Origin: Phycisphaerae bacterium
GTDB taxonomy: Bacteria; Planctomycetota; Phycisphaerae; UBA1845; UTPLA1
Reading direction: 5' to 3'
Assembly (NCBI GenBank): GCA_016935885.1
Contig: JAFGQA010000401.1
Location: 1 to 5,170, forward strand
Length of the DNA stretch: 5,170 nt
The translations under genes were made by a program, and so were the position numbers. The notes beneath the pieces are model-generated. The model was not told where the DNA came from. It made no database searches and saw only the letters and a program-made list of their open reading frames with translations. Shown in pieces: positions 1 through 5,170 of the stretch (the first letter of the stretch is position 1; each line of letters starts with the position of its first letter).

Positions 1-124
1 AGCTTCGCCCGCACAGGCTGATTCTCGGGCGCCAGGCGGCGTAGGCCAGGGCACGCAGTAACTAGTTAAGTGCCAAAGTCCAGCCACCGGCGGGACGCCG
101 GTGCCACCGTTTTGCCACAGGCTA
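1..124. other. Intergenic stretch without a supportable gene
   Basis: Open frames entering from the left edge close quickly: plus-strand stops occur at 19-21, 59-61 and 42-44. None shows a recognisable C-terminal motif. Apart from the hairpin at 85-103 I see nothing that can be named. An end of a neighbouring gene cannot be excluded. Confidence 0.4.
85..103. repeat. Short GC-rich hairpin repeat downstream of the GH10-like gene
   Basis: CACCGGCG and CGCCGGTG pair perfectly over 8 bp around a 3-base loop (GGA), 22 bases beyond the stop of the GH10-like gene. No T-run follows on the minus strand, so it does not look like a classical intrinsic terminator, though it could protect or end the transcript. 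The motif resembles the CACGGGCGG hairpins elsewhere in the window. Confidence 0.6.
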
Positions 125-1621
125 TTAGGAGGCCTCGAGCGTCGTGCTGTCGGTTTGACTCGGGCGGAGCTTTGCACGAAGGGCGAGGATCTCCTCGAAC
201 GCCGGCTTGGGAGAGAGGTCGGCTCGCAGGAGGCCGCAGGCGTGTGAGCCATCGGGCGGGTCCGCGAGCGTCTGCCACGTCACTGTCTCCACAAACCCCT
301 TGGAGAACGCGATCTGATAAAACTCCCGGACCCACTGCGCCTGGACTTCTTCCGTCCATTGGCCGTGCCAGCACCCTGTTCGAGTGGGTTTGCCGCTTGA
401 TGGGACGCCTGCCGCCGTCACATGCACCTGCTTGCCCAGGATGCAGAATTGGTCGAGCATCGCCGAGATCTGCATCATGTCACGAACATAGTGCCCCGGC
501 TCGTTGCCTCCGAATGTCATCTCCAGGCCGAAGGCATCAAAGTTGATTCCGTGCTGAGCTACCATCTGGGCGTACAACACGGGTGCGATTGTCCTGGGGT
601 CGCGCGAGTAGTACTCGCCCCACGGCAAGGCAATACCGATGATGGCCGTGCTCTTTGGCGCCCTCTGCTTCGCCAGGATCGCCGCCATCCTCGTGAGCTC
701 CATGATCTGTTCCAACGAGAGGCGGAAGACGTTGTACGCGTGGACCCCGCTGATGACCTCCCAACTGTGGACGTGCGCACCAAACTGCTTGAAGGTGCGT
801 TTGAGATGTCTTGCCATCGCCTCTCGCAGGCGCTCGTAGTCCTCCGACAGCACGCCAAGCCATTGCGGCAGGTGTGCCGGCTCGAACGAAAGCAGCGAAC
901 CACCCCGCACATGCACTTTCTGTTGGCGAAACACGCGCAGCCATTTCTCGATCAGCTCGGTCTCACGCGTCTGACGCACCCCCTCTTGCGGCTCCATGGT
1001 GCGCCAAGTGAATGGGAGCGAGACGAAATCGAAGGCCTCCGCCAATGATTTCACGTAGGTCTCGGAGTTCCTCGTGACCTCAAAACGACAGCCCAACGGC
1101 CGTTTGGAGAGCTTGCCGGCCGCCCGCTGCCGCTCCAGAAAGACAGCCGAGTGGAAGACCCCCATGGCCTCCCCCACCTTGACGCTGGCGGCGATGGCGG
1201 CATCGCCTTGCCGTGCCGCGGCGACATCGTCACGGGCCGTCAGCGCGTCGGTCAGCAAGTCCCGAGCGGCCTGGATTTCTTGATATAATCCCTGATCGTC
1301 TGGATAGTCGTAAAGCCCCCAGTCCTCTCGCTTCTGGCTGATGCGCATGAGCTGTCCGCGGGCAAGCTCCACGTGCAGGTTGTATGGCCGGGGACGCTCC
1401 ATCAAACGCGTCGTCTCCAGCATGATCCGGCCCACGCCCTCCACGGGCCACATGATCGACAATGCCGCCGCCGCGGAGGACTCGGTAGCGCACGTGATCT
1501 CTCCGTTGACGAACTCAAGCCTTGTCCGCTGGGGCACGCGGTCGTTGCCGACCAGATACGCGTCCTCCAAGTCGACCGATTTGGCCGGTGCGCCGTTCTC
1601 AAACACCTTGAATCGAAGCAT
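125..1621 (-). CDS. GH10 (endo-1,4-beta-xylanase)-like protein, probably catalytically inactive
   Basis: This 498-residue protein has a C-terminal half resembling a glycoside hydrolase family 10 barrel. Visible landmarks are W206-G214 (W-rtmEPqeG), RGGSLLSF near 239-246 followed by LPQWL at 251-255, WEVISG at 287-292, FDAFGLEM at 361-368, VHVTAAGVP at 399-407 and the late barrel tryptophan W448 in TWQTLAD. Residues 1-175 form an extra N-terminal region, perhaps a beta-rich domain followed by helices; I do not recognise it. True GH10 enzymes have WDVVNE (acid/base Glu) and ITELD (nucleophile Glu). Here those places read WEVISG and VTAAG, so both glutamates are missing, as is the usual RGHTLVWH signature. 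There is no signal peptide, so the protein is probably cytoplasmic, which is odd for a xylanase. Carbohydrate binding or a changed chemistry is possible, but neither is shown. The ATG at 1621 has AAGG directly abutting it and AAAGGG 11 bases upstream, so the ribosome binding site is not ideal, but no in-frame Met follows until residue 57. I recall similar proteins in planctomycetes, usually annotated as xylanase. The fold call is fairly sure; the function is not. Confidence 0.85.
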   Translation of the reverse strand: MLRFKVFENGAPAKSVDLEDAYLVGNDRVPQRTRLEFVNGEITCATESSAAAALSIMWPVEGVGRIMLETTRLMERPRPYNLHVELARGQLMRISQKREDWGLYDYPDDQGLYQEIQAARDLLTDALTARDDVAAARQGDAAIAASVKVGEAMGVFHSAVFLERQRAAGKLSKRPLGCRFEVTRNSETYVKSLAEAFDFVSLPFTWRTMEPQEGVRQTRETELIEKWLRVFRQQKVHVRGGSLLSFEPAHLPQWLGVLSEDYERLREAMARHLKRTFKQFGAHVHSWEVISGVHAYNVFRLSLEQIMELTRMAAILAKQRAPKSTAIIGIALPWGEYYSRDPRTIAPVLYAQMVAQHGINFDAFGLEMTFGGNEPGHYVRDMMQISAMLDQFCILGKQVHVTAAGVPSSGKPTRTGCWHGQWTEEVQAQWVREFYQIAFSKGFVETVTWQTLADPPDGSHACGLLRADLSPKPAFEEILALRAKLRPSQTDSTTLEAS

Positions 1622-1840
1622 CCTTCGTGTTGCCCTTTGCCTCTTGTTCTCGCAACCCGCCCCATCCCACTCAAGCCTCTGCGATCGGCCGCCTCAGGGC
1701 CTTCCCCAAAGCCGTGGCACGGGCGCCAACGCCCGTGCCAGCCCGCGGCGGCGACACAGGGGCTTCCGCGATGATCGCTCATCATAAAGCGATTCTTGAG
1801 CGGCGTACACACAAGAGGTCACCGCCCAACGCCGTCCGCG
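1622..1840. other. Non-coding leader region upstream of the GH10-like gene
   Basis: Together with the repeat element to its right, this forms a 480-base gap between genes. It contains the perfect hairpin at 1715-1740 and an AT-richer patch at 1771-1796. On the minus strand that patch reads TATGAT at 1786-1781, a good -10-like hexamer without a convincing -35. The patch is also locally palindromic (ATGAT/ATCAT and ATCGCT/AGCGAT). If it is the promoter, the GH10-like mRNA would have a leader of about 150 bases containing the hairpin. Open frames here look like chance readings of GC-rich DNA. Confidence 0.35.
1715..1740. repeat. Perfect 11-bp hairpin repeat
   Basis: TGGCACGGGCG and CGCCCGTGCCA pair perfectly around a CCAA loop. 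The GGCACGGGCG core is shared in part with the larger element at 1841-2091 and with its copy at 5074, so this is probably a solo hairpin of the same broad repeat class. It lies 94 bases upstream of the GH10-like start and would be in its leader if transcription begins further upstream. No T-run flanks it on either strand. Confidence 0.7.
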
Positions 1841-2091
1841 TCCGTGACGCTTCCGGCGGCATTCGATTCTACGTACCACGGGCGGCTTGCCCGCGGGCAT
1901 CCATTCGAGCCTGTTCCCACGGGTAATGAACGGACCCGCCCCCGTGGGGCGTGTCGTTCGTTACCCATGCCACGCCGTTTGAACGCTCAACACGTAGGGC
2001 GGTCTGTCCGCCCGTGTGGTCTCTCTGGTGGGCGGATGTGGCATCCACACTGGCAGGCAAGTTGCCCGTGGCACACGCCCAAACTGTCACG
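1841..2091. mobile_element. MITE-like composite repeat element, copy A (with internal insert)
   Basis: The left part (1841-1893) matches 5074-5126 with about 7 mismatches in 53 bases. The right part (1997-2054) matches 5113-5170 with 8 mismatches in 58 bases, so the two halves are displaced by 117 bases relative to copy B. The right end AAACTGTCACG (2081-2091) is the exact reverse complement of CGTGACAGTTT at the left end of copy B (5076-5086). The left end of copy A (1843-1853) is a degenerate version, 8 of 11. Inverted ends, hairpin interior, small size and no coding capacity fit a non-autonomous miniature element or a complex intergenic repeat. It ends 11 bases past the stop of the hydroxyacid dehydrogenase gene. 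No transposase is present and no target duplication around the outer ends is evident to me. Confidence 0.6.
1921..1966. repeat. Long imperfect palindrome at the centre of the insert in copy A
   Basis: The segment 1921-1932 (GGGTAATGAACG) pairs with 1955-1966 (CGTTCGTTACCC) over 12 bp with one G-T pair. Inside it, 1934-1942 pairs with 1946-1954 except for one mismatch, closing on a 3-base loop. Outside it, GTTC (1913-1916) can pair with GAAC (1981-1984) and GAGC (1907-1910) with GCTC (1985-1988). The centre near 1943 coincides with the midpoint of the 103-base segment that copy A has and copy B lacks. Confidence 0.6.
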
Positions 2092-2102
2092 AACACGTGC
2101 CG

Positions 2103-3068
2103 TCAGATCGTCACAGGGTGGAGCGCCCCGGCGCCCCGAAGCACCGAAACCACGTTCTCGGCGGCCATCTCGGCCATGCGCGAGCGCGTTGCCACCGTCG
2201 CCGAGCCGATGTGCGGCAGTAACACGACGTTTTCCAGGGCGATCAACTCCTTCGGCACCTTCGGCTCGTCCCGGTACACGTCCAAGCCGGCCCCGGCGAT
2301 CCGACCATGCTGCAGGGCCTCGATCAAGGCGTCCTGATCCACCACGCCGCCCCGGGCCGTGTTGATCAGCACCGCGTCACGCTTCATCCGACGCAAGGCC
2401 CTCTCGTCGATCAGGTGCCTGGTCTCTTCGACGAGCTGTGTGTGCAGCGATACGAAATCGCTGGATTCCAGCAACTCCGCCAGTGGCACACGTCGAGCGC
2501 CCAGCGATTCGACCTCCTGGCAGGGCCCCCGGTCGAAGTACAGCAACTCCATCGAGAAGCCGCTCGCCCGCCGTGCCACGGCTGTGCCGATCCGCCCGGC
2601 GCCCACGATCCCCAGCGTCCTGCCAAAGACATCCACCCCGAGGAAGTCCAACATGCCCCAGCCGCGCCAGGCCTCCGCCCGGACGACGCGCTCCGCCTCG
2701 CCGAGCCGCCGGGCCGTTGCCATCAAAAGGGCCCAGGCCAGATCCGCCGTCGCTTCGGTCAAGACTTCCGGCGTGTTCGTGATGACGACGCCCAGTTTCT
2801 GGGCCGCGGCCACGTCGATGTTGTCATAACCCACGGCGCAATTGGCGAACACTTTGCACCGTGGCAAACTCGCGCTGAGGACCCTCTCGTCTATGCGATC
2901 GGTGAGGTGACAGATCACGCCATCGTGCCGCCTCACCTCCTCCTGCAACTCCTCCGGCGAGAGCCGGCGCGCCAGCGGATTCATGGAGACCGCCATCCCC
3001 GCGCCCACCAGCTTGGCGATCCCGGCGTCGGGGATCATACGTGTGATGAAGACCGACATCGAACCCAT
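2103..3068 (-). CDS. gyaR: D-2-hydroxyacid dehydrogenase, glyoxylate/hydroxypyruvate reductase (D-glycerate dehydrogenase) type
   Basis: This NAD(P)H-dependent cytoplasmic enzyme of the D-2-hydroxyacid dehydrogenase family probably reduces glyoxylate to glycolate and hydroxypyruvate to D-glycerate. In the 321-residue form chosen here, NCAVGYDNID lies at about 76-85 and the Rossmann motif GAGRIG at 156-161. An Asp at 179 (LLYFD), at the end of the second strand, favours NAD over NADP. The catalytic triad of the family is complete: Arg239 in INTARGG, Glu268 in YRDEP and His286 in LLPHIGS. Length is normal for the family. The start is set at the ATG at 3068 because AAGAGGTG (3076-3083) lies 7 bases upstream. 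An in-frame ATG at 3101 would give 11 more residues, and one at 3059 would remove three. The gene is divergent from cdaA, and its stop codon is 11 bases from the end of a repeat element. The exact substrate (glyoxylate, hydroxypyruvate, phosphoglycerate or another 2-oxoacid) cannot be fixed from sequence, but the short, ACT-less form argues against a classical SerA. Confidence 0.93.
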   Translation of the reverse strand: MGSMSVFITRMIPDAGIAKLVGAGMAVSMNPLARRLSPEELQEEVRRHDGVICHLTDRIDERVLSASLPRCKVFANCAVGYDNIDVAAAQKLGVVITNTPEVLTEATADLAWALLMATARRLGEAERVVRAEAWRGWGMLDFLGVDVFGRTLGIVGAGRIGTAVARRASGFSMELLYFDRGPCQEVESLGARRVPLAELLESSDFVSLHTQLVEETRHLIDERALRRMKRDAVLINTARGGVVDQDALIEALQHGRIAGAGLDVYRDEPKVPKELIALENVVLLPHIGSATVATRSRMAEMAAENVVSVLRGAGALHPVTI

Positions 3069-3075
3069 CCGCGTA

Positions 3076-3083
3076 CACCTCTT
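3076..3083 (-). promoter_or_regulatory. Ribosome binding site of the hydroxyacid dehydrogenase gene
   Basis: Read on the minus strand this is AAGAGGTG, 7 bases before the ATG at 3068. It favours that codon over the in-frame ATGs at 3101 (which lies upstream of the site) and 3059 (spacing 16). Confidence 0.6.
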
Positions 3084-3118
3084 CCAGCCGTAGAGCCACA
3101 CGTCGCCGGCTGGCCCCC

Positions 3119-3148
3119 ATACTAAAGAAGATGTATGCTAAGGTCCAA
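3119..3148 (-). promoter_or_regulatory. Candidate sigma-70-like promoter for the hydroxyacid dehydrogenase gene, within the divergent control region
   Basis: On the minus strand, TTGGAC (3148-3143) and TAGTAT (3124-3119) are separated by 18 bases. They resemble -35 and -10 boxes, matching three and four of six consensus positions. Transcription would start near 3112 and leave a leader of about 45 bases before the ATG at 3068. The same AT-rich patch holds TATGCT at 3134-3139 on the plus strand, a possible -10 box for cdaA with no convincing -35 box. If both are used, the two divergent promoters overlap and could compete. Planctomycete promoters are poorly known, so this is a weak call. Confidence 0.3.
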
Positions 3149-3164
3149 TCAGGACGCACGACAC

Positions 3165-3965
3165 ATGACCGCATGGGATGCATTCCGTGAAATCCTGGAG
3201 CGTCGCGAATGGACCGACCTGATCGAGCTGCTGATCATCGGCATCGCCGTCTATGCCACGATGCGCTTTCTCCGAGGAACGCGCGGGGCACGCCTTCTCC
3301 GCGGATTCATCCTGCTTCTGGTCGGCAGCGCGGTCGTGGTTTTCCTTGTAGCCAACGTGCTGGACCTGGAGCGTATTACGGTGTTGGGCCCCTATTCCGT
3401 AGGGGCGTTGTTCCTCATCGCTCTCGTGGCCTTCCAGCCGGAGCTGCGCCGTGCCTTGATCAGGCTCGGAGCGGCCACGTGGTTTCCCGAGACATCCCGC
3501 GAAATCGACCGCGTCATCGACGAGGTCGTCGAGGCCACCGCCCACCTTTCAAAGAACAAGATCGGTGCTCTCATCGCGCTTGAGCGCTCCACCGAATTCG
3601 GTGGACTCATCGAAGGAGGATGCCGACTCGACGCGGAGGTGTCGAAGCAGTTGCTGACGACCGTATTCTGGCCGGGCACGGCCCTGCACGACATGGGAGT
3701 GATCATCGCTCAGGGCCGGATCGCCGCCGCTGCCGTCCAGTTCCCGCTGACCGACTCAGGCGGCCTGGATCCTTCCCTCGGTTCACGGCACCGCGCGGCC
3801 ATCGGTCTCTCACAGGAATCAGACGCCCTGATTGTGGTGGTCAGTGAGGAAACCGGCACCATCAGCGTTGCCGAAGAGGGAAAGCTGCAGAGGTCGTTGA
3901 CGCCCGAGACCTTGCGCCAGTACCTCAAGACCGAATTGGGCAAGTCCGTGAAGAAGGAGGAATAA
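3165..3965 (+). CDS. cdaA: Membrane diadenylate cyclase CdaA (DisA_N domain), c-di-AMP synthase
   Basis: CdaA-type proteins condense two ATP into the second messenger c-di-AMP. This 266-residue form has three N-terminal membrane segments (about 19-36, 48-66 and 76-93), a short linker, then a cytoplasmic DisA_N domain from about 110. Domain marks are IGALIALER (133-141), GTALHDMGVII (171-181), SRHRAAIGLS (207-216, containing the RHR nucleotide-binding motif at 208-210) and VSEETGTISVA (226-236). The normally invariant active-site motif DGA reads DMG (Asp176-Met177-Gly178), keeping the metal-binding Asp. The start at 3165 is preferred because MTAWDAFREIL matches the usual amphipathic beginning before the first membrane segment and AGGA lies 10 bases upstream. 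An in-frame ATG at 3135 would add ten unhydrophobic residues. The gene is followed after 45 bases by the YbbR-domain gene, its standard partner, so the two are very likely one operon. The family call is secure; full activity is likely but unproven because of the motif change. Confidence 0.95.
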   Translation: MTAWDAFREILERREWTDLIELLIIGIAVYATMRFLRGTRGARLLRGFILLLVGSAVVVFLVANVLDLERITVLGPYSVGALFLIALVAFQPELRRALIRLGAATWFPETSREIDRVIDEVVEATAHLSKNKIGALIALERSTEFGGLIEGGCRLDAEVSKQLLTTVFWPGTALHDMGVIIAQGRIAAAAVQFPLTDSGGLDPSLGSRHRAAIGLSQESDALIVVVSEETGTISVAEEGKLQRSLTPETLRQYLKTELGKSVKKEE

Positions 3966-3997
3966 CCCGGCCCTCCATGAGGATTCGGCTGTCGCTC

Positions 3998-4002
3998 GGG
4001 AG
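3998..4002 (+). promoter_or_regulatory. Ribosome binding site supporting the GTG start of cdaR
   Basis: GGGAG sits 8 bases before the GTG at 4011. It decides the start of the YbbR-domain gene, since an ATG at 3977 lies in another frame and leads away from the YbbR protein. Confidence 0.65.
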
Positions 4003-4010
4003 AACGCGTC

Positions 4011-5042
4011 GTGTGGAAGAAGGTCAAGTCCTTTCTCGTCGTCGTGGTCATCACGGTGCTCATCTGGCTGGTGGCAGACCAGAACGTCCAGAAGGAGCAA
4101 CTGTTCCGGATTCCCGTCCACGTGTCAAGCCGCGATCCAGACCGGTATGCCGCGATCTACGGGCCGTCGAAACAGGTCACGCTGCACGTGATGATGAGCG
4201 GTCGAAGGCGGCACCTCAAGGCCTTCGGCGAGTTGGTGAATGCCACGGGTGTCTTCGAGTTGGTCATAGACCGCGGCCAGGCGTCCGGCTCCAAGCCCCA
4301 GACCCTCTCCGCCGAGAACGACATCCTGAGAGGAATCGAGGCCATCCGCCAATCCCCCGTGACGATCAAGTCCGTCTCGCCCCCGAATGTCCAGGTCATT
4401 GTTGACGACTTCACAACCGTAGCGAACATCGCCGTCAAGCCCGATTTCGGCGATCTCAAAGTCCCCGTCCCCAGGTGTTCTCCCGATACCGTCTCGGTAC
4501 GACTGCCGAAGTTCGCGGTGAGTCGACTCCCCGCGGATCGCGTCATCAGACCTGACGCGGAAGCCAGGGTCCAACAGGCACTCAATGCAGACTCCGGTGA
4601 TCCCGAATTCGAGGTCTCGTTGCCCCTCGTCCTCGACCTGGAGACGGCCGTCCCGCTCGAGTTCATCCCCGACAAGGTGACCGTTACCGGCGTCGTCGAG
4701 GCCCGCCAGGCTACCGCCGTGAAGGGGCCGGTCCAGATCACGTTCTCCGTCCCCGAAGAGGTCCAGGCACGATTCTCGATCGCGGTCGATCCTGGCACCA
4801 ACCTCCGGCGAACCATCGAGGTGACGGGGCCCAAGAATCTGCTCGACCAACTCGATCCCCACGAAATCCGCGCATTCGTGGATGTCATGGCCGCTGACAT
4901 GGACGACGAGCCGGGCAAGAAGATCGCCCGCACCGTACAGTACGTCCTCCCGCCGGGCTTCACGCTGGCCTCCAACTCGCCTCCCAACCAGGTCGTCTTC
5001 CGGCTCGTCCCTCGTCCAGCCGCCGCACCCGCGGGCCAATGA
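4011..5042 (+). CDS. cdaR: YbbR-domain protein, CdaR-like regulator of diadenylate cyclase
   Basis: This 343-residue protein begins with a short basic stretch (KKVK) and one hydrophobic segment, residues about 7-22, ending in WLVADQ. It is therefore a membrane-anchored protein with its bulk outside the cytoplasmic membrane. The rest appears to be three YbbR-like beta-rich repeats, roughly 30-133, 136-233 and 237-333. Each closes with a pattern like VSPPNVQVIVDD, FIPDKVTVTGVV or SPPNQVVFRLV. A short Pro/Ala tail ends the protein. In Firmicutes, CdaR has four repeats and binds and modulates CdaA; the position 45 bases behind cdaA supports the same role here. The start is GTG at 4011, supported by GGGAG at 3998-4002 with 8 bases of spacing and by the typical Trp-Lys-Lys opening; no suitable in-frame ATG lies nearby. 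Repeat boundaries are by eye and could shift by ten or more residues. The downstream partner usual in Firmicutes, glmM, is not in view. Confidence 0.9.
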   Translation: MWKKVKSFLVVVVITVLIWLVADQNVQKEQLFRIPVHVSSRDPDRYAAIYGPSKQVTLHVMMSGRRRHLKAFGELVNATGVFELVIDRGQASGSKPQTLSAENDILRGIEAIRQSPVTIKSVSPPNVQVIVDDFTTVANIAVKPDFGDLKVPVPRCSPDTVSVRLPKFAVSRLPADRVIRPDAEARVQQALNADSGDPEFEVSLPLVLDLETAVPLEFIPDKVTVTGVVEARQATAVKGPVQITFSVPEEVQARFSIAVDPGTNLRRTIEVTGPKNLLDQLDPHEIRAFVDVMAADMDDEPGKKIARTVQYVLPPGFTLASNSPPNQVVFRLVPRPAAAPAGQ

Positions 5043-5073
5043 GCCAAGCCGGCAACGGGCAAGAGCCCCCGGG

Positions 5074-5170
5074 TCCGTGACAGTTTCGGCGGCATTCGAT
5101 TCTGGGTGCCACGGGCGGCTTGTCCGCCCGTGCGGTCTCTCCGGTGGGCGCGTGGGGCATACACACTGGC
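5074..5170. mobile_element. MITE-like repeat element, copy B (cut by window end)
   Basis: This copy starts 31 bases after the cdaR stop. It carries the intact terminal sequence CGTGACAGTTT (5076-5086), then a conserved GGCGGCATTCGATTCT block and a 9-bp hairpin (CACGGGCGG 5110-5118 with CCGCCCGTG 5124-5132). A block matching the right half of copy A follows, up to the edge. It lacks the insert seen in copy A. By comparison with copy A, its right end is expected about 37 bases beyond the window, giving an element of roughly 130 bases. Confidence 0.65.

Noticed and set aside
85..103. Intrinsic terminator of the GH10-like gene
   Set aside because: The stem is good, but no T-run follows on the minus strand, so it is listed as a repeat hairpin instead.
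1627..1926. Open frames across the intergenic region, including a 99-codon plus-strand frame
   Set aside because: They run through hairpins and the repeat element, have Arg/Pro/Ala-rich composition, and the part over the repeat is similar in both copies only because the DNA is repeated.
1841..2091. CRISPR array
   Set aside because: The repeats are not regularly spaced and the shared blocks are long and hairpin-forming, with no spacer pattern and no cas genes.
2307..3125. A 272-codon open frame on the plus strand opposite the dehydrogenase gene
   Set aside because: The minus-strand reading has a complete catalytic triad and Rossmann motif. The plus reading is His/Pro/Arg-rich without recognisable motifs.
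3135..3164. Upstream ATG at 3135 as the cdaA start
   Set aside because: It would add ten polar residues not usual for the family. The ribosome binding site context (AAAGAAG) is weak, and the ATG at 3165 fits the family N-terminus better. It remains possible.
4125..5039. A 304-codon open frame on the minus strand opposite cdaR
   Set aside because: It lies entirely inside the YbbR-domain gene. Its protein is rich in Asp, Gly and Arg with no domain pattern, typical of a frame opposite a high-GC gene.
5057..5068. GGGC/GCCC mini-stem after cdaR as a terminator
   Set aside because: Only 4 bp of stem and no T-run; such pairs occur by chance at this GC content.

Overview
The window looks like a GC-rich chromosomal segment of a planctomycete, probably of the Phycisphaerae type. 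This is an inference from three things: high GC, a GH10-like cytoplasmic protein family that I associate with planctomycetes, and intergenic DNA full of short GC-rich hairpin repeats built on a CACGGGCGG/CCGCCCGTG core. No rRNA, tRNA, CRISPR array, phage gene or transposase gene was found.

Layout. Positions 1-124 hold no gene I can support, only a small hairpin repeat. A minus-strand gene (1621 to 125) encodes a 498-residue protein with a GH10 xylanase-like barrel, but both catalytic glutamates of that family appear to be replaced. Next comes a 480-base non-coding stretch (1622-2102) with a perfect 11-bp hairpin and a composite repeat element (about 1841-2091) whose ends are inverted copies of each other. 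A minus-strand gene (3068 to 2103) encodes a D-2-hydroxyacid dehydrogenase of the glyoxylate/hydroxypyruvate reductase (D-glycerate dehydrogenase) type. It is divergent, across about 96 bases, from a plus-strand pair: a membrane diadenylate cyclase (cdaA/dacA, 3165-3965) and a YbbR-domain membrane-anchored partner (cdaR-like, 4011-5042). A second copy of the repeat element begins 31 bases after the cdaR stop and runs off the window.

How the parts work together. The cdaA-cdaR pair is the conserved c-di-AMP synthesis module: CdaA makes the second messenger at the membrane, and CdaR is its extracytoplasmic regulator. The usual third member in Firmicutes, glmM, is not seen before the window ends. 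The hydroxyacid dehydrogenase is a metabolic housekeeping enzyme with no evident functional link beyond the shared divergent control region. The GH10-like gene appears to be a separate unit.

Points deserving a second look are the apparently catalytically dead GH10-like protein, the altered active-site motif of the diadenylate cyclase (DMG instead of DGA), and the MITE-like repeat family. One repeat copy seems to have been interrupted by a palindrome-centred insert of about 103 bp.
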